Source: Corynebacterium coyleae (GTDB taxonomy: Bacteria > Actinomycetota > Actinomycetes > Mycobacteriales > Mycobacteriaceae). Taken from it: a DNA stretch of 64,000 bases. Location: positions 2,108,001-2,172,000 of the forward strand of contig NZ_CP047198.1 of NCBI RefSeq assembly GCF_030408635.1, written 5' to 3'. Position numbers and translations under genes: made by a program. The notes beneath the pieces are model-generated. The model saw nothing but the letters and a program-made list of their open reading frames with translations, searched no databases and was not told the origin of the DNA. Within the stretch, counting starts at the first letter, position 1; every line of letters starts with the position of its first letter. Of this stretch, positions 46,964-55,911 are shown piece by piece.

Positions 46964-47879
46964 TGGGGGCCTCCGCGGATACGTACTGGGCTTGGTCTTG
47001 GGTGCTGTGCATGTAGGCCTCTTCGAGGGAGGCGCGGCGTTCGGTGAGTTCGGCGAGTTGGACACCGGCGGCGAAGGCGAGGGCGCCGATGTCGTCGGAG
47101 GTGCGGTCGGCGATTTCGAGTGTCGCGCGCCCTTCACTATCGACGACGCGCCTAAACGGCACCCCACCCAACGCCGCTTCGAGCGCTTGCGTGTCTGCGG
47201 CGCGCACCACGGTGGTCACGCCGGAGTTGTTACGGATGAATTCGGCGACGGAGGTGTCGGCGACGAGGCGGCCGCGGCCGATGATGATGAGGTTGTCGGC
47301 GGTTTGGGCCATCTCGGCGAGGAGGTGGGAAGACACGAGCACGGTGCGGCCCTCCGCTGCCAGGGACTTCAGTAGGCCGCGGACCCAGCGGATGCCGGCG
47401 GGGTCGAGGCCGTTGACGGGTTCGTCGAGGATGAGGTATTCGGGGTCGCCGAGCAGTGCGGCGGCGATGCCGAGGCGTTGGCCCATGCCGAGGGAGAACC
47501 CGCCGACGCGCTTGCCGGCGGCGTCGGTGAGGCCGACGAGGTCGAGAACCTCGTCGACACGCTTGCGCGCAATGCCGGCTGCCTGGGCTTGCCAGAGCAG
47601 GGTGGCGCGTGCGGAGCGGTTGGGGTGGACCCCCTTGGCGTCGAGGAGGGCGCCGACTTTGCGGGTGGGGTTGGGGATGTTGCGGTAGGGGGTGCCGTCG
47701 ATAAGCGAATGGCCCGAGGTGGGTTTATCCAGCCCCAGGATCATGCGCATGGTGGTGGATTTGCCGGCGCCGTTGGGGCCGAGGAAGCCGGTGACCACAC
47801 CGGGTTTGACCGTGAAGGTGAGGTCATCGACGGCTTGGACGGAGCCGTAGCGCTTTGTCAGTCCTTGGACTTCAATCAT
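46956..47879 (-). CDS. ABC transporter ATPase
   Basis: This 307-residue ATPase of the CcmA/DrrA type has Walker A GPNGAGKSTT, the signature FSLGMGQRLGIA, Walker B YLILDEPVNGLDP and the switch His in VSSHLLAEM. The C-terminal quarter is the extra domain seen in export ATPases. It partners the downstream permease. The ATG at 47879 begins the typical MIEVQGLTKRYG. Two 13-mer-like sites occur (47694 and 47135), the first read as Ser-Leu-Ile-Asp-Gly. Its start overlaps the NUDIX stop by eight bases. Confidence 0.92.
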   Translation of the reverse strand: MIEVQGLTKRYGSVQAVDDLTFTVKPGVVTGFLGPNGAGKSTTMRMILGLDKPTSGHSLIDGTPYRNIPNPTRKVGALLDAKGVHPNRSARATLLWQAQAAGIARKRVDEVLDLVGLTDAAGKRVGGFSLGMGQRLGIAAALLGDPEYLILDEPVNGLDPAGIRWVRGLLKSLAAEGRTVLVSSHLLAEMAQTADNLIIIGRGRLVADTSVAEFIRNNSGVTTVVRAADTQALEAALGGVPFRRVVDSEGRATLEIADRTSDDIGALAFAAGVQLAELTERRASLEEAYMHSTQDQAQYVSAEAPNA

Positions 47880-48351
47880 GCGGTTTAGTATGCACCATCG
47901 CGCGCGCAAGCACTGTGTCTAGGGAGGCGGCGAAGGCGGGGTGCAGCGGAAAATCGCGCAGGGTGTCCAGGGGTACCCAGCGCAGTTCTTCGGATTCTTC
48001 GTTGGGGGTGGTGGGCAGGGGCTCGTCGCAAAGCGCGAGCACTGTTGTGTAGGACCAGTTGGGGAACTCCGCAGTGCGCAGCGTATCGACGACCGCCACC
48101 TCCCCGGGGTCAATCGCACACTCCTCCACCGACTCGCGGATGGCGGCCTCGGCGGGGGTTTCGTGCGAATCGATCGCGCCGCCGGGGATGCCCCACGTGT
48201 CGCCCTGGGCGGTCCAGGCGGCGCGGTGTTGCAGCAGCACACGCGCGTTTTCGCCGGTCCCCGCGATAAGGAAGAGGCCAGCGGCCCCGTGAAGACCCCA
48301 GAATTTTGTGCCGTTGGGTGCGGTGACCCAGCCGTTTCCGTCGCCAAGCAT
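47872..48351 (-). CDS. NUDIX hydrolase (MutT3-like position)
   Basis: The 159-residue protein has the NUDIX box GGAIDSHETPAEAAIRESVEECAI, with the metal-binding REXXEE. It likely sanitises nucleotides or hydrolyses nucleoside diphosphate compounds. In mycobacteria mutT3 lies beside the pknG operon in the same way, supporting orthology. The ATG at 48351 is six bases after TACAGT and has no ribosome site, so it looks leaderless. It diverges from glnX with 36 bases between. Confidence 0.87.
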   Translation of the reverse strand: MLGDGNGWVTAPNGTKFWGLHGAAGLFLIAGTGENARVLLQHRAAWTAQGDTWGIPGGAIDSHETPAEAAIRESVEECAIDPGEVAVVDTLRTAEFPNWSYTTVLALCDEPLPTTPNEESEELRWVPLDTLRDFPLHPAFAASLDTVLARAMVHTKPHD

Positions 48352-48387
48352 GCCCCCACTGTAGGTGGAAGCGGTTATTATTGCGGA

Positions 48388-49791
48388 ATGGTAATGCGGG
48401 CGACGGCCTCGGCTGCGGGGCTGGAGGAGACGAGCGCGGACGCATGGCTCGATGAGCTGGAGCCGCGCCGCGAACGTGCCCGCTTCTTGCAGGGGCGGCT
48501 TGTGCGGCCGATGGCGATGGGGCGCCGGGGCAAGGCGTTTTTGCAGACCACGCCCGGCAAGTTGATCGTGGTGATGGTGGTGCTGACCACCTCGATGCTG
48601 GCGGCCGGGCTGTCCATGAGCCAGTCCATGTCGCTGCGTAACCAGTCGCTGGACACGGTGCTGAATGCCACGGAGCCGATGAGTGCGGCGGCGCACGTGC
48701 TGTCCACGTCGCTGCTGCGGGCCGACACCGTCGCCGCGGGGTCCTACGTGCAGGCGGGGCCTATGTCGGAGGACGACATGCGCACCTACACGGCGGCGCT
48801 GGACCAGGCGGTCAGTTCCGCCTCCGAGATTTACAAGGGCGCGGTGGAGGCCGATTCTGCCTCGAGCCGGGAGATCGAGGACCTGGTGATTAACATCCAG
48901 CGCGACCTGCCCGTCTACAGCGGCCTGAACGCGCGGGCGCAGGTGAACCAACGCATGGGCAACCCGGTGGGCGTGGCGTACATGTCGCAGGCCAGCGCGA
49001 TTATGCGTACGCGGATGCTGTCGGCGGCGCAGGAGATTAATACGCTCACCCGCCAGGACGTTGCCGACGAGATGCGCCGGCTATCCCAACCGCAGTGGGT
49101 GACCCTGTCCGGCTTCCTGGCGGCGCTGGGGTTCCTGTTGCTGGCGCAGTGGTGGCTGTGGCTGACGTTCCGCCGCCGTTTCAACCGCGGATTCCTCGCC
49201 GCCACGCTGGCGCTGCTCATCGCGATCAGTTGGGCCGGGGTGTCTAACTTCCAGTCCTGGCGCTCCGGATCCGTGGCGTACGCGCGGGCGGCGCAGCCGT
49301 GGGAGGAACTCACCGCGGCGCGCATCGACGCCCTGGAAACCCGTACCGACGAAACCTTCGCGTTGCTGCGCCGCGAAACCGCCGCCCAGTCCGCCCGCGA
49401 CTTCACCGAGACCTACTCGTCGGTCGCTGGCGCGGTGCATACGGCGGAGGATTACGGCATGAGCGAGCAGCTTATCGACGACTCCCGCTCCCACCTCAAC
49501 GCTTGGTCCAACGAACACGCCGAACTGGTCGGGGCGCTGAACTCCGGCAGTTACGACCAGGCGGCGGCGCTGCTGAGCACGCGTAGCGACGCCGACGGGG
49601 AGGCCTCCTTCCGTGGCCTCGACGGGTCCCTGGCGGAACTGATTGCGTCCTCGAGGGAGAACACGCGGCTCTACATTGCGGAGTCGTTGGACGCGACCCG
49701 GCGCGTCTCCGCCGCCGTGGCGCTACTGTCCGTGCTGGCAGTGGTGTGTATCTGGTGGGGCATCCGCCGCAGGTTGGGTGAGTACCTATGA
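48388..49791 (+). CDS. glnX: membrane sensor of the PknG pathway (GlnX)
   Basis: This 467-residue protein has membrane segments near residues 52-75, 240-265, 270-290 and at the C-terminus, with helical extracellular domains between. Genes in this position (glnX, glnH, pknG) form the amino-acid sensing system that controls 2-oxoglutarate dehydrogenase through OdhI in corynebacteria, and GlnX relays the signal across the membrane. TATTAT (48376-48381) lies six bases before the ATG, indicating a leaderless transcript. The stop overlaps glnH by four bases. An exact 13-mer is at 49470-49482, read as Gln-Leu-Ile-Asp-Asp-Ser. Confidence 0.88.
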   Translation: MVMRATASAAGLEETSADAWLDELEPRRERARFLQGRLVRPMAMGRRGKAFLQTTPGKLIVVMVVLTTSMLAAGLSMSQSMSLRNQSLDTVLNATEPMSAAAHVLSTSLLRADTVAAGSYVQAGPMSEDDMRTYTAALDQAVSSASEIYKGAVEADSASSREIEDLVINIQRDLPVYSGLNARAQVNQRMGNPVGVAYMSQASAIMRTRMLSAAQEINTLTRQDVADEMRRLSQPQWVTLSGFLAALGFLLLAQWWLWLTFRRRFNRGFLAATLALLIAISWAGVSNFQSWRSGSVAYARAAQPWEELTAARIDALETRTDETFALLRRETAAQSARDFTETYSSVAGAVHTAEDYGMSEQLIDDSRSHLNAWSNEHAELVGALNSGSYDQAAALLSTRSDADGEASFRGLDGSLAELIASSRENTRLYIAESLDATRRVSAAVALLSVLAVVCIWWGIRRRLGEYL

Positions 49792-50849
49792 TGCGCGCTC
49801 GGTTCGGCTCGCGTGTGGTTGCGGCGTGTGCGGTGGCGGCGCTTGCGGTGCCGTCGTTGGTGGCGTGCGCCGGCGGTGAGGGGCATGAGGGGAAGGTATC
49901 GGCGACGATCGAAACGCCGTCGCCGACCCGCGAGATGGTGCCGCTGCCGCCGGGCGCCCAGTTGGATCCGGCGGCCGGTCCCCCGGCGGATCCGTTCACG
50001 CCGGACGAGTTCGAGTGGGAGGGGTCGTTGGACCCGCGCGGGGGCGCTGGAAGTGAAGCGGACGGTGCTGAGGAGGAGGCCCCGAAGCCGAACGTGGAGC
50101 GCATCCGCCAGCGCGGCCGCATCATCGTCGGCATCGACCAGTCTTTGTACCTGCTGTCCTACCGCGACACGGACTCCGGCAAGTTGCGCGGGCTCGAGGT
50201 GGACCTGGCCCGGGCGATCGCCCACGACATCTTCGAGGATGACCAGGACCTGCGCGTCGATTTCCGCTTCGTCGATTCGGCGGCCCGCACGGAGGCGCTC
50301 AACTCGGGTGAGGTGGACATCATTATCCGGACGATGTCGATTACGCCCGAGCGGGCTGAGGTGATTGAGTTTTCTACGCCGTACCTGACGTCGTCGGTAA
50401 GAGTGCTCGTGCCCAAGGACCGCGACGTGAATAGCTTGGAGGACCTCGCGGGGCGCACCGCCTGCATCGTCGACGGGACGAACCTGCTGCGTATCGCGAA
50501 AACCTACGTGCCGGACTCGAACATTTTGCGCACCCGCTCCTGGTCGGATTGCCTGATGGCGGTGCAGCAGTTTAGGGCGGAGGCGATCGTGGCGGATGAT
50601 GCGATCCTCGCCGGGCTGGCCGCGCAGGACCCCCACACGACCATTCTGGACGGCGCGTTTGCCACCCAGTACTACGGCGTCGGCGTGGCCAAGGGCCAGG
50701 ACGATCTGGTGCGCCAGGTCAACGCCACCCTGGAACGGATGCGCAATGACGGCTCCTGGTACACCCTCTACAACACCTGGCTCGGCGGGTCTATAGCTGA
50801 ATCCTCACCGCCGCCGCTGCGGTACCGGAAGGAGGACAACGATGGCTAA
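49788..50849 (+). CDS. glnH: amino-acid-binding lipoprotein (GlnH)
   Basis: This 353-residue lipoprotein has a signal peptide ending in the lipobox LVAC and a linker rich in Pro and Asp. A family-3 solute-binding domain follows (RGRIIVGIDQSLYLLSYRD, VDIIIRTMSITPERAEVIEFSTPY). As the extracytoplasmic sensor of the PknG system it would bind Asp or Glu and signal through GlnX. No transport permease is encoded nearby, which fits a sensor role. It overlaps glnX by four bases and pknG by eight. Confidence 0.93.
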   Translation: MMRARFGSRVVAACAVAALAVPSLVACAGGEGHEGKVSATIETPSPTREMVPLPPGAQLDPAAGPPADPFTPDEFEWEGSLDPRGGAGSEADGAEEEAPKPNVERIRQRGRIIVGIDQSLYLLSYRDTDSGKLRGLEVDLARAIAHDIFEDDQDLRVDFRFVDSAARTEALNSGEVDIIIRTMSITPERAEVIEFSTPYLTSSVRVLVPKDRDVNSLEDLAGRTACIVDGTNLLRIAKTYVPDSNILRTRSWSDCLMAVQQFRAEAIVADDAILAGLAAQDPHTTILDGAFATQYYGVGVAKGQDDLVRQVNATLERMRNDGSWYTLYNTWLGGSIAESSPPPLRYRKEDNDG

Positions 50850-53250
50850 GCCACACGACCACGACGACGTCCAGCCCACCGAAGCGGTCGCCTTCGACCC
50901 CTTCGCAGATGATGAACCAGGCACCGAAGCCGTCGCCTTCGACCCCTTCGCCGACGATGATGATCTTGACGACGACTCCGACGCCGAATACGCCGGCCTC
51001 GGCGAAATGGCCGGGCTGCTCAAAGACCTGGACAAGTTGCGTAAGGGGTCGGGGCGCGAGGATACGTCGCAACGCTCGCGCCAAGCTGCGCTGGACACCT
51101 TCCGCGAACGCCGCGGCACCCGGCGCGCCAGCCGCATCATCGCCGACGGCATGGTGGAACTGCCGTGGGTGGAGCCAACCGAACCACGCGAGGCGCTGAT
51201 CGACCCGGAGCCAGCCGTGGTGAAGAAGGGCATTGCGCCGCCGGTGCTGCACCCCGGCGACATCGTGGCTGGCCAGTACGAGATCACCGGCGTGATCGCG
51301 CACGGCGGCATGGGCTGGATCTACCTCGCGCAGGACCACTACGTGGCCGGGCGCGTGGTGGTACTCAAGGGCCTGCACTCCACCGACAACCCCGACGAGG
51401 CCGCAGCCGCCGAAGCAGAGCGCGAATTCCTGGCGGACATCACCCACCCCGGGATCGTGAGAATCTTCAACTTTATCGACGACCCCCGCGTCCCCGGGGG
51501 CTTCACCGTCATGGAGTACGTAGGTGGGCCGTCGCTCCGGGCGAGAAGGAATTCGTCGCCAAGCGGAGTGCTCGAACCCGACATCGCCATCGCATACATC
51601 CTGGAAGTGCTGCCCGCGCTGGATTACCTGCACTCGCGCGGGGTGGTGTACAACGACCTGAAACCCGACAACATCATTGTCACCGAAGACCAGGTGAAAC
51701 TCATCGACATGGGCGCGGTGTCCGGCATCGGCGCGTATGGGTTTATTTACGGCACGAAGGGGTTCCAGGCGCCCGAGGTGGCCACGGAGGGCCCGTCGAT
51801 CGCGTCCGATATTTACACGGTCGGGCGCACACTCGCCTCGCTCGTGGTGGACCTGCCGCAAACCGACGGCATCTACGACCCCGGCCTGCCCACGCCCACC
51901 GACGAGCCACTCTTCCGCCAGTACACCTCCCTGTACCGGCTGCTCGCGCGGTGCTGCAACGAAAACCCCGCGCGGAGGTTTGATAGCGTCTCCGAACTGG
52001 AAAGCCAACTCCTCGGCGTGCTGCGCGAGGTCGTGGCAGTTCGCGACGGCCGCACCTTCCCCGCCCAACACTCCCTCTTCTCCCCGCAGCGCCGCACCTT
52101 TGGCACCAAACACCTGGTGTTCCGCACCGACCAACTCATCGACGGCATCTCCCGCACCGTCGACATCACCCCACAAGAAGTCGTCGCCGCCCTGCCCTCA
52201 CCACTGATCAACCGTGACGACGTCGGCGCCGCCATGCTCCAAGGCTCCTCCTACGCCGAACCGCGCGAAACCCTGGAAACCCTGCGCCAAGCCATGACCA
52301 CCCCGCAATACGAACACTCCGTGGAAATCCCCTTCGGCGTGGTGCGCACCATGATCGACCTCGGCCTCACCTCCCAAGCCCGCTCCTGGCTGCTCACCCT
52401 CCAGGACCGCTTCGGCGACACCTGGCGCTTCTCGTGGTACTCCGGCGTCGTAGAAATGCTGCTCGGCGACTTCCCCACCGCCACCCGCTCCTTCTCCGAA
52501 GTGCTCAACCAACTCCCCGGCGAGGCCGCCCCCAAACTCGCACTCGCCGCCGTCTCCGAGTTGTTGCTGCAAGAGCGAGGCCTCCAAGAGCAATCGCTTA
52601 TCGACGACTCCCTCGCCCGCACCGCCACCAACCTCGAACACCCCCTCTCTAACGTCCCCACCACCGTGCTTCGCGCCATGGTGGAAAACGGCCAAATGGA
52701 TCCCACCTGGACCGTCACCGCCCTCGAACCCGGCGCGCTACGCTTCCACGCGATCCGGCTGTACTCCCTGGTGTGGCTCACTAACCCCACCACCGTCTCC
52801 TCCGCCTTCGGCCTCGCCCGCATGCTCATGCGGGAAGGGGAAACCGATTTGGCGTTGCGGGCCCTGGACAAGGTGCCCAACGCCTCGCGCCACTCCCGCA
52901 TGGCCCAACTCACCGCCATCCTCTACCTGGTCCTGCCCGTCGCAGGCACCGGCGCCGACCCCACCGAAGCGCAAATCCGGGAGGCCGCCGCCCGCCTCGA
53001 CCAGATCCCCACCACCGAGCCGCGCTTCCTGCAGATCAAGACCGCCGTCCTCGACGCCGCCCTGCACTACCTGGTCACCGAAGGCTCCGCCAACACCCCC
53101 ACCCTTTTCGAATACTCCTTCACCGAACGCGAAATCCGCCACGGCCTCGCCCAAACCCTGCGCGCCCAGGCCCGCGTCGCCCCCTACGCCCAGCACCGCT
53201 ACGCGCTTGTGGACATGGCGAACAAGGTCCGCCCCGCCACCTGGTTCTGA
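50842..53250 (+). CDS. pknG: serine/threonine protein kinase PknG
   Basis: This 802-residue soluble kinase phosphorylates OdhI to control the TCA cycle. The N-terminus has TEAVAFDPFADD twice (13-24 and 28-39), giving two candidate autophosphorylation threonines. The kinase domain shows GGMGWIYLA, the catalytic Lys in VVVLKGL, YNDLKPDNI in place of HRD and DMG in place of DFG; the C-terminal half is TPR-like. The rubredoxin motif of mycobacterial PknG is absent, as in C. glutamicum. An exact 13-mer lies at 52596-52608. A short insert RRNSSPSG near 236-243 coincides with a 13-mer-like TCGCCAAGC (51552-51564). Confidence 0.95.
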   Translation: MAKPHDHDDVQPTEAVAFDPFADDEPGTEAVAFDPFADDDDLDDDSDAEYAGLGEMAGLLKDLDKLRKGSGREDTSQRSRQAALDTFRERRGTRRASRIIADGMVELPWVEPTEPREALIDPEPAVVKKGIAPPVLHPGDIVAGQYEITGVIAHGGMGWIYLAQDHYVAGRVVVLKGLHSTDNPDEAAAAEAEREFLADITHPGIVRIFNFIDDPRVPGGFTVMEYVGGPSLRARRNSSPSGVLEPDIAIAYILEVLPALDYLHSRGVVYNDLKPDNIIVTEDQVKLIDMGAVSGIGAYGFIYGTKGFQAPEVATEGPSIASDIYTVGRTLASLVVDLPQTDGIYDPGLPTPTDEPLFRQYTSLYRLLARCCNENPARRFDSVSELESQLLGVLREVVAVRDGRTFPAQHSLFSPQRRTFGTKHLVFRTDQLIDGISRTVDITPQEVVAALPSPLINRDDVGAAMLQGSSYAEPRETLETLRQAMTTPQYEHSVEIPFGVVRTMIDLGLTSQARSWLLTLQDRFGDTWRFSWYSGVVEMLLGDFPTATRSFSEVLNQLPGEAAPKLALAAVSELLLQERGLQEQSLIDDSLARTATNLEHPLSNVPTTVLRAMVENGQMDPTWTVTALEPGALRFHAIRLYSLVWLTNPTTVSSAFGLARMLMREGETDLALRALDKVPNASRHSRMAQLTAILYLVLPVAGTGADPTEAQIREAAARLDQIPTTEPRFLQIKTAVLDAALHYLVTEGSANTPTLFEYSFTEREIRHGLAQTLRAQARVAPYAQHRYALVDMANKVRPATWF

Positions 53251-53261
53251 GGGTGGTGGCT

Positions 53262-53306
53262 GGTGGGGCCGGTGGGGCCGGTGGGGCCGGTGGGGCCGGT
53301 GGGGCC
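53262..53306. repeat. 9-bp tandem repeat (GGTGGGGCC)
   Basis: Five perfect units follow the pknG stop and end 11 bases before palindrome copy B. Confidence 0.92.
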
Positions 53307-53317
53307 GGTCAAAAGCT

Positions 53318-53386
53318 AAACGGCGCATCCTACACGGCATATTTCGCTGATTTTCGACGAAATGCACCGTGTAGGATGCGCCGTTT
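53318..53386. repeat. 69-bp palindromic element, copy B
   Basis: Arms AAACGGCGCATCCTACACGG and CCGTGTAGGATGCGCCGTTT are perfectly complementary. Relative to copy A the left arm has A for C and the right arm T for G, so pairing is conserved. It is followed by more GC-rich repeats up to 53460, before the convergent protease stop. Confidence 0.92.
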
Positions 53387-53463
53387 GGGTCCACGGGCCG
53401 GGGGCCGGGGCGCAGCACGGGTCGAGGGCCGAGCAGCCGGGGGCCGAGCGCCCCGGCGCGTGG

Positions 53464-55905
53464 CTAGCGGTTCATGTACGCGGCCGCGGCACCGCCGAGG
53501 CCCAGCACCGCCAGGACCGCGATGATGATGCCGACGATCGCACCCGGCGAGGAGCTAGAGCCGCTTCCGGAGCCGCTAGAGCTGCCAGAGCTGCCGGAGG
53601 CCTGCGGCTCGACGGTGGAGGTCGGCTTGGTCGCGGTGGGGCCAGGGGTGGTGTAGACCGTCTTGGAAGGCTTGGTTGGCCGCGGCGTGGTCGGCTTCGG
53701 GCCCAGGGAGGTGATCGCCGGGTCGCGCTGGCCGGGCAGGACCGGCAGGTTGGTGGCGGTTGGGATCGGCGGGGCCTGGGTCAGGGTCGGCTTGGACGGG
53801 TCGGGCTTGGCCAGGATGTCGCGGACCTGGTCGGCCTTTTCCGGGTTGGTTTTCTCCAGGTCGGCGATGAGGTCTTGCATGTCCTTGGCGGAGTAGTTGA
53901 GGACGGAGAAGTTGACGGTTTGGTCCTCGACAAGCAGGCCTTCCTCGTTGAAGACGCGGAACTGGATCGGCATTTCGGCTTCGTCGTAGCCGATGGTGTT
54001 GGTGATCGGTACTTCGATGGGCAGGGCTGCGTTTTCGGTCAGGGCGCCTTCGACTGGATATTCCCTGCGGAAGTCGCCGCCGGGGTAGTTCACCTGGAGG
54101 GTGAATTTGTGCAGGTCGATGCCGAGGTTGGAGAGCTCGACGTTGACGCGGGAGTCGTAACGATTAGCCACGATGTAGGACGGGTTGTCCTTCAGGCTGA
54201 GCATGCGCAGGCCCGCCTTGCCGTTGTTGCGTTCGGCGGACAGGGCGACGAGTTGGCTCACGGAGGGGTGGGTGTGGCCGGATTCGTCGGGGTCCTCGTC
54301 GGCGACGCCGGAGGTGCCGGTGGCCTTGCGGATTTCGCCGTTGACCAGGTCGAGGTTGTTCCAGTCGGGGGCGATGCTGTAGTCGCCCTTGAAGCATTCG
54401 ACGGAGCCGTCGGTGCACTTGGCCGGCAGCGGCTTTGTGCTGTCGGGCGTGGCGGTTTCTTTGGAGTAGTTGAACACGCTGAACTGGTAGAGGTAGTTCA
54501 TGACCGATTCGTAGTGCGGGACGTACTCGCTGTCGGGGCGCTTTACTTTCGACGAGCCCGAGTGGGTCAGGCCGAGGTTGTGGCCGAACTCGTGCAGGAT
54601 GGTGTTGCGGAGTTGTTCCTGCGAGGTCATGCGTTCGTTTTTGGCGATGTAGAAGGCGCCGTCGGCAAGTAGGGCGTTGCCGGAGGACGGGTTGTCTGCG
54701 GCTTGGCTGTCGCCGATGACACCGACGCGGAAGATGTTTTTGCGGTCGCCGAGCAGGCGGTCGCGGTCCTTGATCATCCTGACTGCCGGGTTTTCGCCGG
54801 CGAAGTAGTACTCTGCGTAGTCCTCGGTTGGCCCGCCGTGGGGTTCGAGGCCGGGGATGTTGTTGTAGTAGACGCCGGCGTCGATGTGCAGGTTGTAGCC
54901 CTCTTTGTCGAAGAGGTCGACGAGGTCGTTCAGCGTTTGGCGCGAGGGGCGGTACACGTTGGTGTTCGCATTGGCGCATTCCTGGAACTTGTCAAAGTCT
55001 TCTTCGGTGGGCGCGTACTTGCGCTTGTCGGAGCAGCCCAGGGATTCCCATTCGGATTTCATCCAGTTGAGTTGGAGGAACAGGTCTGGGCGCGTGGGGT
55101 CGGCGCCCCAGCGGTGGAGTGGGAATTCTTTGCCGTCGGCGGAGGTGAAGCCGTTGCGTTCCCATTCGTCGGGGAAGCCGTCGCCGTCGGTGTCTTTTAG
55201 CGCTTCGCTGGCGGTGCCTTGGAAGGTGACGGTGGCTTCGAGGGTTTCGCCTGGTGCGACGGTGTTTTCCCATTTGCCGGTTTGGAAGCGGCTGGCGTTG
55301 TTGGCGCCGGCGAGCGCGTTGTTGAGGGTGTCGCCGGTTGCGGTGGTGGTGGCGTCGTCGAAAAGCGTATGCACGTTGTAGCGTCCGCCGACGGAGACCT
55401 CGTACCCGTTGTTTTTGGGGGTGGCGGTGAGTTCGTAGTCGTAGGACATCATGCCTGCGGTGAGGTCGATGGCCAGGGGGCTCGGTGCGTCGGTGACGTT
55501 GCGTGCGACGACGTTGACGGTGACTTCTTTGGCGGTGACGGTGAAGGTGCGGGTGAGCTCGACGCCGTTTTTGGTGTGCGTGAGCGTGATGGTGTCTACG
55601 CCGTTTTTGCTGGAGGTTTTGACGTCGGTGTCGTTGCCGACGTATTGGACGCGGGTGCCGTCGTTAAACGCGTCGATGTAGAGGGCGGTGGGCAGGCTGC
55701 CGTAGGTGGGGTTGTTGTAGGTCAGCCAGCTGACGCGGCCCTTGTTGGCTTCGACGGTTTGGAAGCCTTCGAATGCGCCGGTTTTCGCGTCGACGGAGAA
55801 CGGACGCGTCTGCTCAATGACGGCGCCTGCCTGTATTGGCACTACGAGACCTGCACCGAGGCTCGCGGCAACCGCGGCGGCGGCGACTTTCTTGTGTACT
55901 CGCAT
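53464..55905 (-). CDS. membrane-anchored zinc metalloprotease with thrombospondin type 3-like repeat
   Basis: This 813-residue surface protein has a signal peptide (1-28) and a beta-rich N-terminal region. A calcium-binding DTDGDGFPDEWE at 238-249 is typical of thrombospondin type 3 repeats. The catalytic zinc site HEFGHNLGLTH is at 438-448 with a Met-turn candidate VMNYLY at 468-473, as in metzincins. Later domains end in a Pro/Thr linker (TTPRPTKPSKT) and a C-terminal hydrophobic segment with no sorting motif, so it is probably held by the membrane. The start has no unusual features. It lies six bases after the upstream surface-protein gene and is likely cotranscribed. Target proteins are unknown. 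Confidence 0.8.
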   Translation of the reverse strand: MRVHKKVAAAAVAASLGAGLVVPIQAGAVIEQTRPFSVDAKTGAFEGFQTVEANKGRVSWLTYNNPTYGSLPTALYIDAFNDGTRVQYVGNDTDVKTSSKNGVDTITLTHTKNGVELTRTFTVTAKEVTVNVVARNVTDAPSPLAIDLTAGMMSYDYELTATPKNNGYEVSVGGRYNVHTLFDDATTTATGDTLNNALAGANNASRFQTGKWENTVAPGETLEATVTFQGTASEALKDTDGDGFPDEWERNGFTSADGKEFPLHRWGADPTRPDLFLQLNWMKSEWESLGCSDKRKYAPTEEDFDKFQECANANTNVYRPSRQTLNDLVDLFDKEGYNLHIDAGVYYNNIPGLEPHGGPTEDYAEYYFAGENPAVRMIKDRDRLLGDRKNIFRVGVIGDSQAADNPSSGNALLADGAFYIAKNERMTSQEQLRNTILHEFGHNLGLTHSGSSKVKRPDSEYVPHYESVMNYLYQFSVFNYSKETATPDSTKPLPAKCTDGSVECFKGDYSIAPDWNNLDLVNGEIRKATGTSGVADEDPDESGHTHPSVSQLVALSAERNNGKAGLRMLSLKDNPSYIVANRYDSRVNVELSNLGIDLHKFTLQVNYPGGDFRREYPVEGALTENAALPIEVPITNTIGYDEAEMPIQFRVFNEEGLLVEDQTVNFSVLNYSAKDMQDLIADLEKTNPEKADQVRDILAKPDPSKPTLTQAPPIPTATNLPVLPGQRDPAITSLGPKPTTPRPTKPSKTVYTTPGPTATKPTSTVEPQASGSSGSSSGSGSGSSSSPGAIVGIIIAVLAVLGLGGAAAAYMNR

Positions 55906-55911
55906 GTTCTC

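Noticed and set aside
53262-53306. CRISPR-like array
   Set aside because: These are contiguous 9-base units without spacers.
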